Below the pieces are notes generated by a model. The model was not told the DNA's origin. It did not search any database and saw only the letters and a list, made by a program, of their open reading frames with translations. The translations under genes were made by a program, and so were the position numbers. Shown here piece after piece: positions 1-9,113 of a stretch of DNA of 64,000 nt (position 1 is its first letter; the number at the start of each line of letters is the position of its first letter). This DNA comes from Betaproteobacteria bacterium (GTDB lineage: Bacteria; Pseudomonadota; Gammaproteobacteria; Burkholderiales; SG8-39), in the NCBI GenBank assembly GCA_016713125.1, contig JADJPT010000004.1:175340-239339 (forward strand), read 5' to 3'.

Positions 1-847
1 CAAAGTCCGACCTGCCCTGGCTGGAGAAGCGCGCCATCAACGCCATCGAGATCACCGGTGCGGGCACGCCCTGCTCGACGGATTCGAGCACCGTCCAGCG
101 GCCTTCGCCCGAGTCGGCCACCAGCGGCGCGGCCGCGGCCAGCGCCTCGTCGGCGGCCAGCGCCTCGACCGAGAGGTCGAGCAGCCAGGAACGCACCACG
201 CTGCCGTGGCGCCAGGTCTCGGCCAGGCGCGCGAGGTCGATGTCGAACTCCTTGCGTCCCTCGAGCAGCGCGAAGCCCTCGGCATAGGCCTGCATCATTC
301 CGTACTCGATGCCGTTGTGGATCATCTTGGCGAAATGTCCCGCGCCGCTGGGCCCGCAATGCAACCAGCCGGTTTCCGGGCCCGGTGCGAGGATCTTGGC
401 GAACGGCTCGAAGATCTCGATCGACTTCGGCGTGCCGCCGAGCATCAGGCAGTAACCCTGCGCCAGGCCGTGTATGCCGCCGGACACGCCCGCATCGACG
501 AAGCGCAGGCCGCGCTGCGAGAGCTGCAGCGCGCGATTCTTCGAATCCTTGTAGTACGCGTTGCCGCCGTCGACCAGCGTATCGCCCGAAGACAGCATGG
601 GCAGCAGCTGGTCGATGGTGTCCTGCGTCGGCGAGCCGGCGGGCAGCATCAGCAGGATCACGCGCTCGCCGGCCAGGTGCGCGGCCAGGTTGGCGAGGTT
701 GTTCTCGATGGTGACGCGCGGTTCTCCGGCCAGCGCATCGCGCGCCGCGCGCTCGCGGTCGTAGGCCACCACGCGGGCGCCGCCGCGCGTCAGGCGGCGC
801 GCCATGTTGGCGCCCATTTTTCCGAGTCCGACGATGCCGATCTGCAT
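1..847 (-). CDS. gnd: 6-phosphogluconate dehydrogenase, decarboxylating (3' end off window)
   Basis: NAD(P)-dependent oxidative decarboxylation of 6-phosphogluconate to ribulose 5-phosphate. The reading frame opens at ATG 847 behind a GGGAG ribosome site and runs off the left edge with no stop, so about 282 residues are visible. The N-terminal Rossmann motif GLGKMG lies at residues 6-11. DGGNAYYKDS, the GVSGG substrate loop and the catalytic segment GHFAKMIHNGIEYG follow in order. This matches the shorter (about 300-330 residue) GndA/YqeC-like class rather than the 470-residue class. It is divergent from the Bug gene at 951. Confidence 0.9.
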   Translation of the reverse strand, partial: MQIGIVGLGKMGANMARRLTRGGARVVAYDRERAARDALAGEPRVTIENNLANLAAHLAGERVILLMLPAGSPTQDTIDQLLPMLSSGDTLVDGGNAYYKDSKNRALQLSQRGLRFVDAGVSGGIHGLAQGYCLMLGGTPKSIEIFEPFAKILAPGPETGWLHCGPSGAGHFAKMIHNGIEYGMMQAYAEGFALLEGRKEFDIDLARLAETWRHGSVVRSWLLDLSVEALAADEALAAAAPLVADSGEGRWTVLESVEQGVPAPVISMALMARFSSQGRSDF

Positions 848-885
848 GATTTTCTCCCTGCGAAACACACTGCCCCCTGCGTCGA

Positions 886-913
886 TTCTAGTCTCATTGC
901 CGGAGGCTATAAT
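886..913 (+). promoter_or_regulatory. Probable sigma-70 promoter for the Bug gene at 951
   Basis: A perfect TATAAT -10 hexamer lies at 908-913, with a weak -35 (TTCTAG, 886-891) 16 bases upstream. The expected start is near 920, leaving a leader of about 30 bases that contains the GGAGGGG ribosome site of the gene at 951. The -10 is clear; the -35 is only a guess. Confidence 0.5.
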
Positions 914-950
914 CCGCCCCGATGCACAAACCTATAAACGGAGGGGCAAG

Positions 951-1910
951 ATGAGAAATATTGTTCTTAAGGCAGTGACGCTCGGACTGGTGCTGGCCGC
1001 CGGCGCCGCGCAGGCGCAGTTTCCGAGCAAGCCGATCCGCGTGATCGTGCCTTTCCCGGCCGGTTCGGCCACCGACACCATCACGCGCATCCTGGGCCAG
1101 TCGGTGGGCACGGCCATCGGCCAGACCATCGTGGTCGACAACAAGGCCGGCGCCGACGGCGCCATTGCCGCCACCGAAGTCGCCCGCGCGGCGCCCGATG
1201 GCTACACGCTGCTGATGGCGACCAACAGCCCGATGTCGGTGGTGCCGGCGATGAAGAAGAATCCGCCGTACGACCCGGTCACCGACTTCGCGCCGGTCAC
1301 CGACATCGGCCGCTACACCTTCTTTCTGTTCGCCAACGCCAACCTGCCGGCCAAGAACCTGCAGGAGCTGATCGCCTATGCCAAGGCCAACCCGGACAAG
1401 CTGAACTACGCCACCGGCAACACCACCGGCATCGTGTCCTTCGCGCAGATGAACGCGCTGGCCGGCGTGCGCATGGTGCATGTGCCGTACAAGGGTGAGC
1501 CGGCCGGCATCGCCGACCTGGTGTCGAACCGCGTGCAGCTGATGTTCGCTATGCCGATCACCGGCGCGGCGCAGGTGCGTGACGGCAAGCTGCGCGCCAT
1601 CGCCACTTCGCTGCCCAGACGCAGCCCGATCTTCCCCGACGTGCCGACCATGCACGAAGCCGGCATGCCGCAGTTCGCGATCGTATCGTGGGCGGGTCTG
1701 TTCGCGCCGGGCAAGACGCCCAAGGAAGTCGTCGATCGCCTGAACCGCGAGTTCGTCGCCGCGATGAAGCGGCCGGACGTGGTGGCGGCGATGGACAAGC
1801 AGGCGTTCTTCCTGACCCCGTCCACGCCGGAACAGCTGGCGGCCTACGTGAAGGAACAGAAGGACGCCTACACGCGCATCCTCAGGGAAGCGGGCATACA
1901 GCCCGAATAG
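951..1910 (+). CDS. Bug-family (TctC) periplasmic solute-binding protein
   Basis: Extracytoplasmic receptor of the tripartite tricarboxylate transporter (TTT) family, 319 residues, the usual length. ATG 951 is chosen over the upstream ATG at 804 because it follows GGAGGGG and begins a clean Sec signal peptide (cleavage near AAQA-QFPSKP, residue 22). The mature start FPSKPIRVIVPFPAGSATD is the family hallmark, followed by the GADGAIAATEVA and DGYTLL motifs and the VPYKG ligand-domain motif. No TctA/TctB membrane partners are nearby, so it is an orphan receptor, as is common in Burkholderiales. The ligand cannot be read from the sequence. Confidence 0.93.
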   Translation: MRNIVLKAVTLGLVLAAGAAQAQFPSKPIRVIVPFPAGSATDTITRILGQSVGTAIGQTIVVDNKAGADGAIAATEVARAAPDGYTLLMATNSPMSVVPAMKKNPPYDPVTDFAPVTDIGRYTFFLFANANLPAKNLQELIAYAKANPDKLNYATGNTTGIVSFAQMNALAGVRMVHVPYKGEPAGIADLVSNRVQLMFAMPITGAAQVRDGKLRAIATSLPRRSPIFPDVPTMHEAGMPQFAIVSWAGLFAPGKTPKEVVDRLNREFVAAMKRPDVVAAMDKQAFFLTPSTPEQLAAYVKEQKDAYTRILREAGIQPE

Positions 1911-1934
1911 ATTTCAACGAACCACGGAGCCATC

Positions 1935-2216
1935 ATGGCCAGTGCAACCGCAAGACACATCCTCGTCGACACCGAAGCGCAGTGCAACGAGCTCAAGAAG
2001 CAGATCGAAGGCGGCGCGGATTTCGGCGCCGTGGCCCGCGAGCATTCGTCCTGCCCGTCGGGCCGCGACGGCGGCGACCTCGGCGAATTCGGCCCCGGCA
2101 TGATGGTTCCGGAATTCGACAAGGTGGTGTTCTCGGCCCCGGTCAACACCGTGCACGGCCCGGTCAAGACCCAGTTCGGCTACCACCTGCTGGAAGTCAC
2201 CAGCCGCACGTCCTGA
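1935..2216 (+). CDS. Small parvulin-type peptidyl-prolyl isomerase
   Basis: A 93-residue, single-domain PpiC/rotamase protein with no signal peptide, so probably cytoplasmic. Family signatures are ARHILVDTE at the start, the HSSCPSGRDGGDLGEFGPG segment around residues 38-56, and the C-terminal FGYHLLEV. Its length equals that of E. coli PpiC. It starts 24 bases after the Bug gene behind ACGGAG and is probably co-transcribed with it. Its 3' end overlaps the convergent miaA 3' end by about 20 bases. Confidence 0.93.
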   Translation: MASATARHILVDTEAQCNELKKQIEGGADFGAVAREHSSCPSGRDGGDLGEFGPGMMVPEFDKVVFSAPVNTVHGPVKTQFGYHLLEVTSRTS

Positions 2217-3125
2217 CGATCTGATCGACCAGCCCCGGCGCATCGGGATCGAGCATCCCGATGCCCGGCAGGCTGCGCAGCCAGGTGAGTTGCCGCTTGG
2301 CCAGCTGCCGCGTCGCGGCGATGCCTTTCTCGCGCATTTCGCGCCGGTCCGTTTTTCCTTCCAGGCAGTCCCAGACCTGCCGGTAGCCCACGCAGCGCAT
2401 GCTGGGCAGTTCCGCCGTCAGTGCATGGCGGCGGCGCAGCCCCTCGACCTCCTCGACCAGTCCGGCGGCCAGCATGGCGTCGAAGCGCGCCGCGATGCGC
2501 GCGTGCAGCGCCGCGCGGTCGGCGGGCAGCAGGGCGAAGCTGTGCAGCGCGAACGGCAACTCGGCGCGCGGCTGCGTGTGCAGGGCGGACAGCCGTGTGC
2601 CGGTGGCGCGCCAGACTTCGAGCGCGCGTTGCACGCGTTGCGTGTCGCCGGGGCCAGTCGAGCGGCCGTGGCCGGGTCGACGCGCGCGAGCTCGGCATGC
2701 AGAGCCGGCCAGCCGTGCTGCGCGGCCTGCGCTTCCAGCTGTGCGCGCAGCGCCGGATCGGCAGGCGGCAGTTCGTCCATGCCGTGCGCCAGCGCGCGAT
2801 AGCAGAGCATGGTGCCGCCGACCAGCAGCGCCGCATGTCCGCGCGCGCGTATGGCCTGGATCGCGGCCAGCGCGTCGGCGCGGAAGCGACCGGCGGAATA
2901 GCGCTCGGTGGGCTCGACCAGGTCGATCAGGTGATGCGGCACGCGCGCCCGCTCGGCCGCGTCCGGCTTGGCCGTGCCGATGTCCATGCCGCGGTAGACC
3001 TGTCCGGAATCGACGCTGACGATCTCGACGCCGATGCCTGCGCCCGGGCGTTCGGCGAGCGCCATGGCGAGCGCGGATTTGCCCGCTGCGGTGGGACCCA
3101 GCAGGCAGACGACGGGGAGGTTCAT
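2197..3125 (-). CDS. miaA: tRNA dimethylallyltransferase MiaA, single-base frameshift
   Basis: Transfers a dimethylallyl group to adenosine 37 of tRNAs that read UNN codons. It opens with the P-loop [14 protein letters not shown], then the [17 protein letters not shown] and HHLIDL motifs and [10 protein letters not shown]. Near position 2650-2653 (a run of four G) the frame breaks inside ARLAP. The next frame continues with [12 protein letters not shown] and the C-terminal [10 protein letters not shown] motif. Adding one base gives 309 residues, the normal family size. It lies 38 bases downstream of mutL and is probably in its operon. The break may be an assembly error or a real lesion. Confidence 0.88.
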
Positions 3126-3163
3126 CGGATGGTGGCGAGGCGGCCGCAGCGGCAGCGCTGACT

Positions 3164-5005
3164 TCAGCGTCCGCGCAGGAACAGGCGGTCGAGATCGCCC
3201 ATCGACAGCTGGTACCAGGTCGGACGGCCGTGGTTGCAGCTGCCGGCGCGCTCGGTGTCCTCCATCTCGCGCAGCAGGGCGTTCATCTCCGGCGCGCTGA
3301 GCACGCGGTTGGCGCGCACGGCGGCGTGGCAGGCCATGGTCGAAAGGAGTTCGTCGCGCCGCGCGGCCAGGGCCTGCGTGGCGCCGAACTCGCGCAGGTC
3401 GGCGAGCACGCTGCGCGCCAGGGCGGCGACGTCTCCGCCGGCGAGCGCCGCAGGCACCGCGCGCACCGCCAGCGTGGTCGGCGAGGCCGGGCCGATCTCG
3501 AATCCCAGCCTGTCCAGCGCCGCCTGCTGCTCCTCGGCGGTGGCGCCGTCCAGCGCCTCGGCCTGGAACATGGCCGGCACCAGCAGCTGCTGGCGTTGCA
3601 TGCCGCCGGAATCCAGGGCGTTGCGCATGCGCTCATAGACGATGCGCTCGTGCGCCGCGTGCATGTCGACCAGCACCAGACCGGCTTCGTTCTGCGCCAG
3701 GATGTAGACGCCGTGCAGCTGCGCGAGTGCGTAGCCCAGCGGTGGCGAGGATTGCGTGTCCGGCAGCGGCCGCGGCGCCGTCGCGGGCGAAGCATCGGCG
3801 GCGTGTTCGGGCCCGGCGTAGTCGCCGACCGCCGCGGAACCCGCCGGGACGAACAGCGACTGGTAGGCCTGCACCGGCTGCTCCACGCCCAGTCCGGGCT
3901 GGCGCCAGGGCGCGGCCGGCGTCCAGGCGGGCGCCAGCGCGGTTCCGCCCGTGGCGTTGGCGGCGGCCTGCGCGTAGGCGACCGGCGCCTCGCCGACGAC
4001 CGCGGCCAGCGCACGTTTCACGGCGTGGTAGACGAACTGGTGCACGGCGCGCGAATCGCGAAAGCGCACCTCGGTCTTGGCCGGGTGCACGTTGACGTCC
4101 ACGCCGCGCGGGTCGAGGGCGAGAAACAGCGCATAGGCGGGCTGGCGCTCGCCGTGCAGCACGTCGGCATAGGCCTCGCCCACCGCATGCGAGAGCAGCC
4201 GGTCGCGCACGTAGCGGCCGTTGACGAAGAAGTACTGCGCGTCGGCGCGGCTGCGCGCGGCCTGCGGCGCGCCGGCGTAGCCGGCCAGCGCCAGCGCGCC
4301 GGCCTCGGCGTCCACCGCCAGGCTGGCCGCGGAGAACTCCTTGCCGAGGATGGCGGCGACGCGATCGGCCACGCCTTCGGGCGCGGCGCGCCCGCGCAGG
4401 TGCGCGCTGACGCGTCCGTTGTGCTTGAGCAGGAAGCTCACGTCGGGACGCGCCAGCGCGATGCGCCGGAACACATCCTCGCAATGGCCGAACTCGGTGG
4501 CCTCGGTGCGCAGGAACTTGCGTCGCGCCGGGGTGTTGAAATACAGGTCTTCGACGCTGACCGTGGTGCCGGGCTGGCGCGCGGCCGGCTCGAGCGCGCC
4601 GGTGAGCGGACCCTCGGAGCGCAGGCTGAAGGCGTGCGGTGCGCCGGGACGGCGCGAGAGCAGGGCGACGCGCGCCACCGCGGCGATGGAGGCCAGGGCC
4701 TCGCCGCGAAAGCCCATGGTGCGCACCGCCTCGAGTTCGTCGAGCGAGCCGATCTTGCTGGTGGCGTGGCGCGCCAGCGCGAGGCCCATCTCGGCTTCGG
4801 CGCTGCCGCCGCCGTCGCCCTCGACCTGCATGCGCGCAATGCCGCCCTGCTCGAGCAGCACCGTGATCTCCGTGGCGCCGGCGTCCAGGGCGTTCTCCAG
4901 CAGTTCCTTCAGCACCGAGGCCGGGCGCTCGACCACTTCGCCGGCGGCGATCTGGCTGATCAGCAGGTCGGGCAGGACGCGGATCTGCGCGCGGGCCTGC
5001 GTCAT
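3164..5005 (-). CDS. mutL: DNA mismatch repair protein MutL, altered ATP-site motif
   Basis: GHKL ATPase that couples MutS mismatch recognition to strand removal; 613 residues. N-terminal motif I ([12 protein letters not shown], catalytic Glu34), [27 protein letters not shown] and the NVHPAK loop are intact. Motif II reads EGDGGGS at 62-68, where the family has D-D-G-G-G-I. The aspartate equivalent to E. coli Asp58 is Gly63 and the isoleucine is Ser68; both are single-base changes. The C-terminal domain keeps [20 protein letters not shown] and CNHGRPT, so it is of the endonuclease-bearing class. It overlaps the upstream ybaK-like gene by 4 bases. Confidence 0.95.
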   Translation of the reverse strand: MTQARAQIRVLPDLLISQIAAGEVVERPASVLKELLENALDAGATEITVLLEQGGIARMQVEGDGGGSAEAEMGLALARHATSKIGSLDELEAVRTMGFRGEALASIAAVARVALLSRRPGAPHAFSLRSEGPLTGALEPAARQPGTTVSVEDLYFNTPARRKFLRTEATEFGHCEDVFRRIALARPDVSFLLKHNGRVSAHLRGRAAPEGVADRVAAILGKEFSAASLAVDAEAGALALAGYAGAPQAARSRADAQYFFVNGRYVRDRLLSHAVGEAYADVLHGERQPAYALFLALDPRGVDVNVHPAKTEVRFRDSRAVHQFVYHAVKRALAAVVGEAPVAYAQAAANATGGTALAPAWTPAAPWRQPGLGVEQPVQAYQSLFVPAGSAAVGDYAGPEHAADASPATAPRPLPDTQSSPPLGYALAQLHGVYILAQNEAGLVLVDMHAAHERIVYERMRNALDSGGMQRQQLLVPAMFQAEALDGATAEEQQAALDRLGFEIGPASPTTLAVRAVPAALAGGDVAALARSVLADLREFGATQALAARRDELLSTMACHAAVRANRVLSAPEMNALLREMEDTERAGSCNHGRPTWYQLSMGDLDRLFLRGR

Positions 5006-5502
5006 GCGCCGCGCGCCTCGGTGAAGGCGGCGGCCCGCCCGCCGGTCAGGCGCAGCAGGGTGGCGTAGTCGAGGCGGAACACCGTGTGCGGATGGCCGGC
5101 CGCGGCCCAGATCTCGGCATACGCAGCCAGGCTTTCGTCGACCAGCGTGCGCATCGGCGCGGTGTGGCCCACCGGCGCCACGCCGCCGATGGCGAAGCCG
5201 CTGGCGGCGCGCACGAAGTCGGCGTCGGCCTTGCCGACCGGTTCACCCGCCAGGGCCGCGAGGCGCGCGGTGTCCACGCGCAGCGCACCGCTGGTCATGG
5301 CGAGCAGCGGCGCGTCGCTGCGCTGGCCGCGGAACACCAGCGAATTGGCGATCTGCGCCGGCGTGCAGCCCAGGGCTTCGGCCGCGGCGCGCGCGGTGCG
5401 CACCGCGCCCGGCAGTTCGACGATCTCGCCCGCGCAGCCGGCGGCCTGGAGCGCTGCGCGCACGCGCGCGACGCTGGGCGAACTGAGGACGGGGCTGCTC
5501 AT
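5002..5502 (-). CDS. YbaK/EbsC-family aminoacyl-tRNA deacylase
   Basis: A 166-residue single-domain protein of the YbaK/ProX trans-editing family, which hydrolyses mischarged tRNA. The segments ALGCTPAQIANSLVF and the late FAIGGVAPVGH motif are diagnostic, the latter being the substrate-pocket glycine loop. It is the first gene of the set continuing into mutL (4-base overlap) and miaA. Whether it edits Cys-tRNA-Pro or Ala-tRNA-Pro cannot be told from the sequence. Confidence 0.88.
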   Translation of the reverse strand: MSSPVLSSPSVARVRAALQAAGCAGEIVELPGAVRTARAAAEALGCTPAQIANSLVFRGQRSDAPLLAMTSGALRVDTARLAALAGEPVGKADADFVRAASGFAIGGVAPVGHTAPMRTLVDESLAAYAEIWAAAGHPHTVFRLDYATLLRLTGGRAAAFTEARGA

Positions 5503-5566
5503 GCGCGCAAGGCCGGGGAGGGGCTGGTCGGAACGTCGTGAACCTGGGGAAAATGCTGCGGGGGAT

Positions 5567-5574
5567 TATACAAT
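5567..5574 (+). promoter_or_regulatory. -10 element TATACAAT placed for a near-leaderless dedA transcript
   Basis: TATACAAT at 5567-5574 ends 6 bases before the dedA ATG at 5581. A start 6-8 bases past a -10 hexamer falls on the start codon itself. No good -35 is visible. Confidence 0.4.
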
Positions 5575-5580
5575 CGGGGC

Positions 5581-6237
5581 ATGGAAATCCTGCTCTGGTT
5601 TTGGGACCTGCTGGTCCACCTCGACGCCCATCTGGCCGAACTGCTGCAGCAATACGGCACCTGGGTCTACCTGATCCTGTTCATCATCGTGTTCTGCGAG
5701 ACCGGCCTGGTGGTGACGCCGTTCCTGCCCGGCGATTCGCTGCTGTTCGTGGCCGGCGCGCTGTGGGCGGCGGCCGGCATGAACGTCGAGGCCCTGGCGG
5801 CCGCGCTGCTGGTCGCGGCGATACTGGGCGACACGGTGAACTACGCGGCCGGCCGCTGGTTCGGGCCGCGCGTGTTCCAATGGGAGGATTCGCGCTGGTT
5901 CAACCGCAAGGCGCTGGACCGCACGCACGCCTTCTACGAGAAGCACGGCGGCAAGACCATCATCATCGCGCGCTTCATGCCCTTCGTGCGCACCTTTGCG
6001 CCCTTCGTGGCCGGCGTGGGCACCATGGACTACCGGCGCTTCCTCGCCTACAACGTGATCGGCGCGGTGCTGTGGGTGGTGTCGCTGCTCTACCTGGGCT
6101 ATTACTTCGGCAACCTGCCCTGGGTGAAGAAGAACCTCACGATCGTGATCTTCGGCATCATCGGCCTGTCGCTGATGCCGATCGTGATCGAGTACCTGAA
6201 GGCGCGCCGCGCCGCCGCGGCGGCATCCGGTTCCTGA
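5581..6237 (+). CDS. DedA/VTT-domain membrane protein
   Basis: A 218-residue integral membrane protein of the DedA family, whose members act as phospholipid flippases and affect envelope and proton-motive-force homeostasis. Visible are the hydrophobic N-terminal helix after LLQQYGTWVYLILF, the ETGLVVTPFLPGDSLLF segment (conserved Glu and Gly-Asp), the FxRFMPFVRTFAPFVAG motif with its essential arginines, and the final long helix. It is a single gene divergent from the ybaK-like/mutL operon. The start is ATG 5581, only 6 bases from a -10 box. Confidence 0.92.
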   Translation: MEILLWFWDLLVHLDAHLAELLQQYGTWVYLILFIIVFCETGLVVTPFLPGDSLLFVAGALWAAAGMNVEALAAALLVAAILGDTVNYAAGRWFGPRVFQWEDSRWFNRKALDRTHAFYEKHGGKTIIIARFMPFVRTFAPFVAGVGTMDYRRFLAYNVIGAVLWVVSLLYLGYYFGNLPWVKKNLTIVIFGIIGLSLMPIVIEYLKARRAAAAASGS

Positions 6238-6252
6238 TCGATTTTCGAACTT

Positions 6253-6305
6253 TCGATACACGAAGTCCGCTCCTGGAGCCGCTGAGCGGGCAGTTCGTGT
6301 ATCGA
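6253..6305. repeat. Perfect 12-base inverted repeat upstream of the GNAT gene
   Basis: Arms TCGATACACGAA (6253-6264) and TTCGTGTATCGA (6294-6305) are perfectly complementary. A nested 5-base stem CCGCT/AGCGG lies at 6267-6271 and 6285-6289. A second, overlapping repeat TGTATC-GATAAA-GATACA lies at 6298-6315, directly before the GGAGGAG ribosome site. There is no T-run on either side, so it is not a standard terminator. It is more likely an operator or a leader hairpin of the GNAT gene. Confidence 0.7.
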
Positions 6306-6329
6306 TAAAGATACATCGCGGAGGAGATC

Positions 6330-7251
<922 letters not shown>

Positions 7252-7282
7252 AGGGCGGGCGGCCCGCGCGCCGCGCGCGACG

Positions 7283-8623
7283 CTAGTTCAGCGCCAGCGG
7301 CTGCGCCGCGGTCGGCGCCTGTGGACCGGCGGACACCGGCGCCTGGGGCTGGTTGGAAACCGGCCCGTGGGGCCTGGGCGGATTCTTCTGGAAGTAGCGC
7401 TTGATGCCGTTCATGATCGCGCGCGCCATCTTGTCCTGGTAGGCCTCGTCATTGAGCCGCCGCTCCTCGTCCGGGTTGCTGATGAAGGCGGTCTCGACCA
7501 GGATCGAGGGCACGTCGGGCGATTTCAGCACCGCGAAGCTGGCCTGTTCGACGCGTGGCTTGTGCAGGGTGTTGATCTCGCCGAGCTCCGAGAGCACGTG
7601 GCTGCCCAGCTTGAGGCTGTCGTTGATGGTGGCGGTCTGCGAGAGGTCGAGTAGGGTGCGCGCCAGGTACTTGTCCTTCACGTCCAGGTTCACCCCGCCG
7701 ATCAGGTCGGCCTCGTTCTCCTTCTTGGCCAGCCAGCGCGCGGCCTCCGAGGTGGCGCGTTTCTCCGACAGCGCGAACACGCTGGAGCCGCGCGCATGCG
7801 GCTTGATGAAGGCATCGGCGTGCACCGAGACGAACAGGTCGGCCTTGACCTTGCGCGCCTTGTCGACCCGCACCGACAGCGGCAGGTAGTAGTCGCCGTC
7901 CCGCGTCAGCAGCGCGCGCATGCCCGGCTCCTGGTCGATCAGGCGCTTCAGGCGCATGGCGATGCTCAGCGTGATGTCCTTCTCCAGGCTGCCGCCGCGG
8001 CCGCGCGCGCCCGGATCCTCGCCGCCGTGCCCGGGGTCGATGACGATGGTGGCCAGTCGCGCGACCCGGCCCCTGGCCGGCGCGGCCGGCTCGGGGGCGC
8101 CCGCCTGCTCCGCCGGCCTGGACGCGGCCTCGGCGGGTTTGGCGGCCGGCTCCACGGGCCTGCGCGCCGCTTCGCTTTCGAGCAGTGCGAGCAGCGGGTC
8201 GGGCGCGACCGTGGGGTAGATGTCGAGCACCAGGCGATGGCCGTAGTCGGCCACCGGGCGCAGCGCGAATGCCTGGGCGCGCACTTCGGCCTTGAGGTCG
8301 AGCACCACGCGCACCACGCCGGGCCGGTTGCAGCCCACGCGCAGGCTGGCGATGTAGGGGTCGCCGGCGGTGACCTTGGCGGCCAGGTCGGCCAGCGCTG
8401 CGCTCATCTCCATGCCTTCGAGGTCGAGCACCAGCCGTTCGGGATCCTTGACCGAGAACAGGGTGTACTTGATTTCCTGCCTGGCCTCGAAGGTGAGGCG
8501 CGTGTAGTCGCGTGCCGGCCAGATGCGTGTGCCGACGATCTGGTCGGCCAGCGCGGGTGCGGCGAGTGAGAGGAAGAACGTCGCTAGGAGGAAAGCAGCG
8601 AGGCGAGCGCGGAGGCGCGCCAC
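7283..8623 (-). CDS. amiC: N-acetylmuramoyl-L-alanine amidase AmiC
   Basis: Periplasmic zinc amidase that cleaves septal peptidoglycan; about 446 residues from GTG 8623. The longer ORF start lies inside tsaE and reads as shadow sequence, while GTG 8623 begins a proper signal peptide (hydrophobic AAFLLATFFLSLAAPALA). Domains are an N-terminal AMIN septal-targeting domain (about 30-130), a Pro/Ala-rich linker, then Amidase_3 starting IVIDPGHGGEDPGARG (zinc His), with KADLFVSVHADAF (zinc His) and SILVETAFISN (catalytic Glu). The start overlaps the tsaE 3' end by about 40 bases; the tsaE-amiC pair is conserved in proteobacteria. Confidence 0.92.
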   Translation of the reverse strand: MARLRARLAAFLLATFFLSLAAPALADQIVGTRIWPARDYTRLTFEARQEIKYTLFSVKDPERLVLDLEGMEMSAALADLAAKVTAGDPYIASLRVGCNRPGVVRVVLDLKAEVRAQAFALRPVADYGHRLVLDIYPTVAPDPLLALLESEAARRPVEPAAKPAEAASRPAEQAGAPEPAAPARGRVARLATIVIDPGHGGEDPGARGRGGSLEKDITLSIAMRLKRLIDQEPGMRALLTRDGDYYLPLSVRVDKARKVKADLFVSVHADAFIKPHARGSSVFALSEKRATSEAARWLAKKENEADLIGGVNLDVKDKYLARTLLDLSQTATINDSLKLGSHVLSELGEINTLHKPRVEQASFAVLKSPDVPSILVETAFISNPDEERRLNDEAYQDKMARAIMNGIKRYFQKNPPRPHGPVSNQPQAPVSAGPQAPTAAQPLALN

Positions 8624-9096
8624 AGGCGACCGGCCGGCGTACGGGCGGCCAGACGCGCACGGCGTCCGGGCGCCGCGATCTCCAGCGTCAAGTGCAGGTC
8701 GGGCGGGGACAGCAGACCCTCCGCCATCTCCGGCCATTCGACGATGCACAAAGACTCCGGGTTGAAGTGTTCCCGGAAGCCCGAGCTCACCCATTCCTCG
8801 CGGTCCTTGAACCGATAAAAATCAAAGTGATAGAAGTTTAACCGAGAAACCACATAAGCTTCAAGCAATGTGTAGGTCGGGCTTTTCACGCGCCCGGCGT
8901 GTCCCAGGCGGCGCAACAGGCCGCGCACCAGCGTGGTTTTGCCCGCGCCGAGCTCCCCGGACAGGTGCAGGACGCGACCGGCCAGCCCCTCGGGACCCGG
9001 GCTGGCCAGGGCGGCGCCCAGCGCCAGCGTGGCGTCTTCCCCGGCCAGCGGCAGGGTGGCGAGTGCGGGAGCGGCGGTGTCTGGGTTCTGGTTCAT
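8584..9096 (-). CDS. tsaE: tRNA threonylcarbamoyladenosine biosynthesis ATPase TsaE
   Basis: ATPase of the TsaBDE complex that makes t6A37 in tRNAs reading ANN codons. The P-loop GELGAGKTTLVRGLLR is near residue 48, followed by VKSPTYTLLEAY and the FYHFDFYRFKDREEW and CIVEWPEMAEGLL motifs. The start is set at ATG 9096 (170 residues); an ATG at 9132 would run past the divergent queG start. It is transcribed with amiC. Confidence 0.92.
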   Translation of the reverse strand: MNQNPDTAAPALATLPLAGEDATLALGAALASPGPEGLAGRVLHLSGELGAGKTTLVRGLLRRLGHAGRVKSPTYTLLEAYVVSRLNFYHFDFYRFKDREEWVSSGFREHFNPESLCIVEWPEMAEGLLSPPDLHLTLEIAAPGRRARLAARTPAGRLWRASALASLLSS

Positions 9097-9113
9097 GTTG
9101 TTAACATCGGGCG

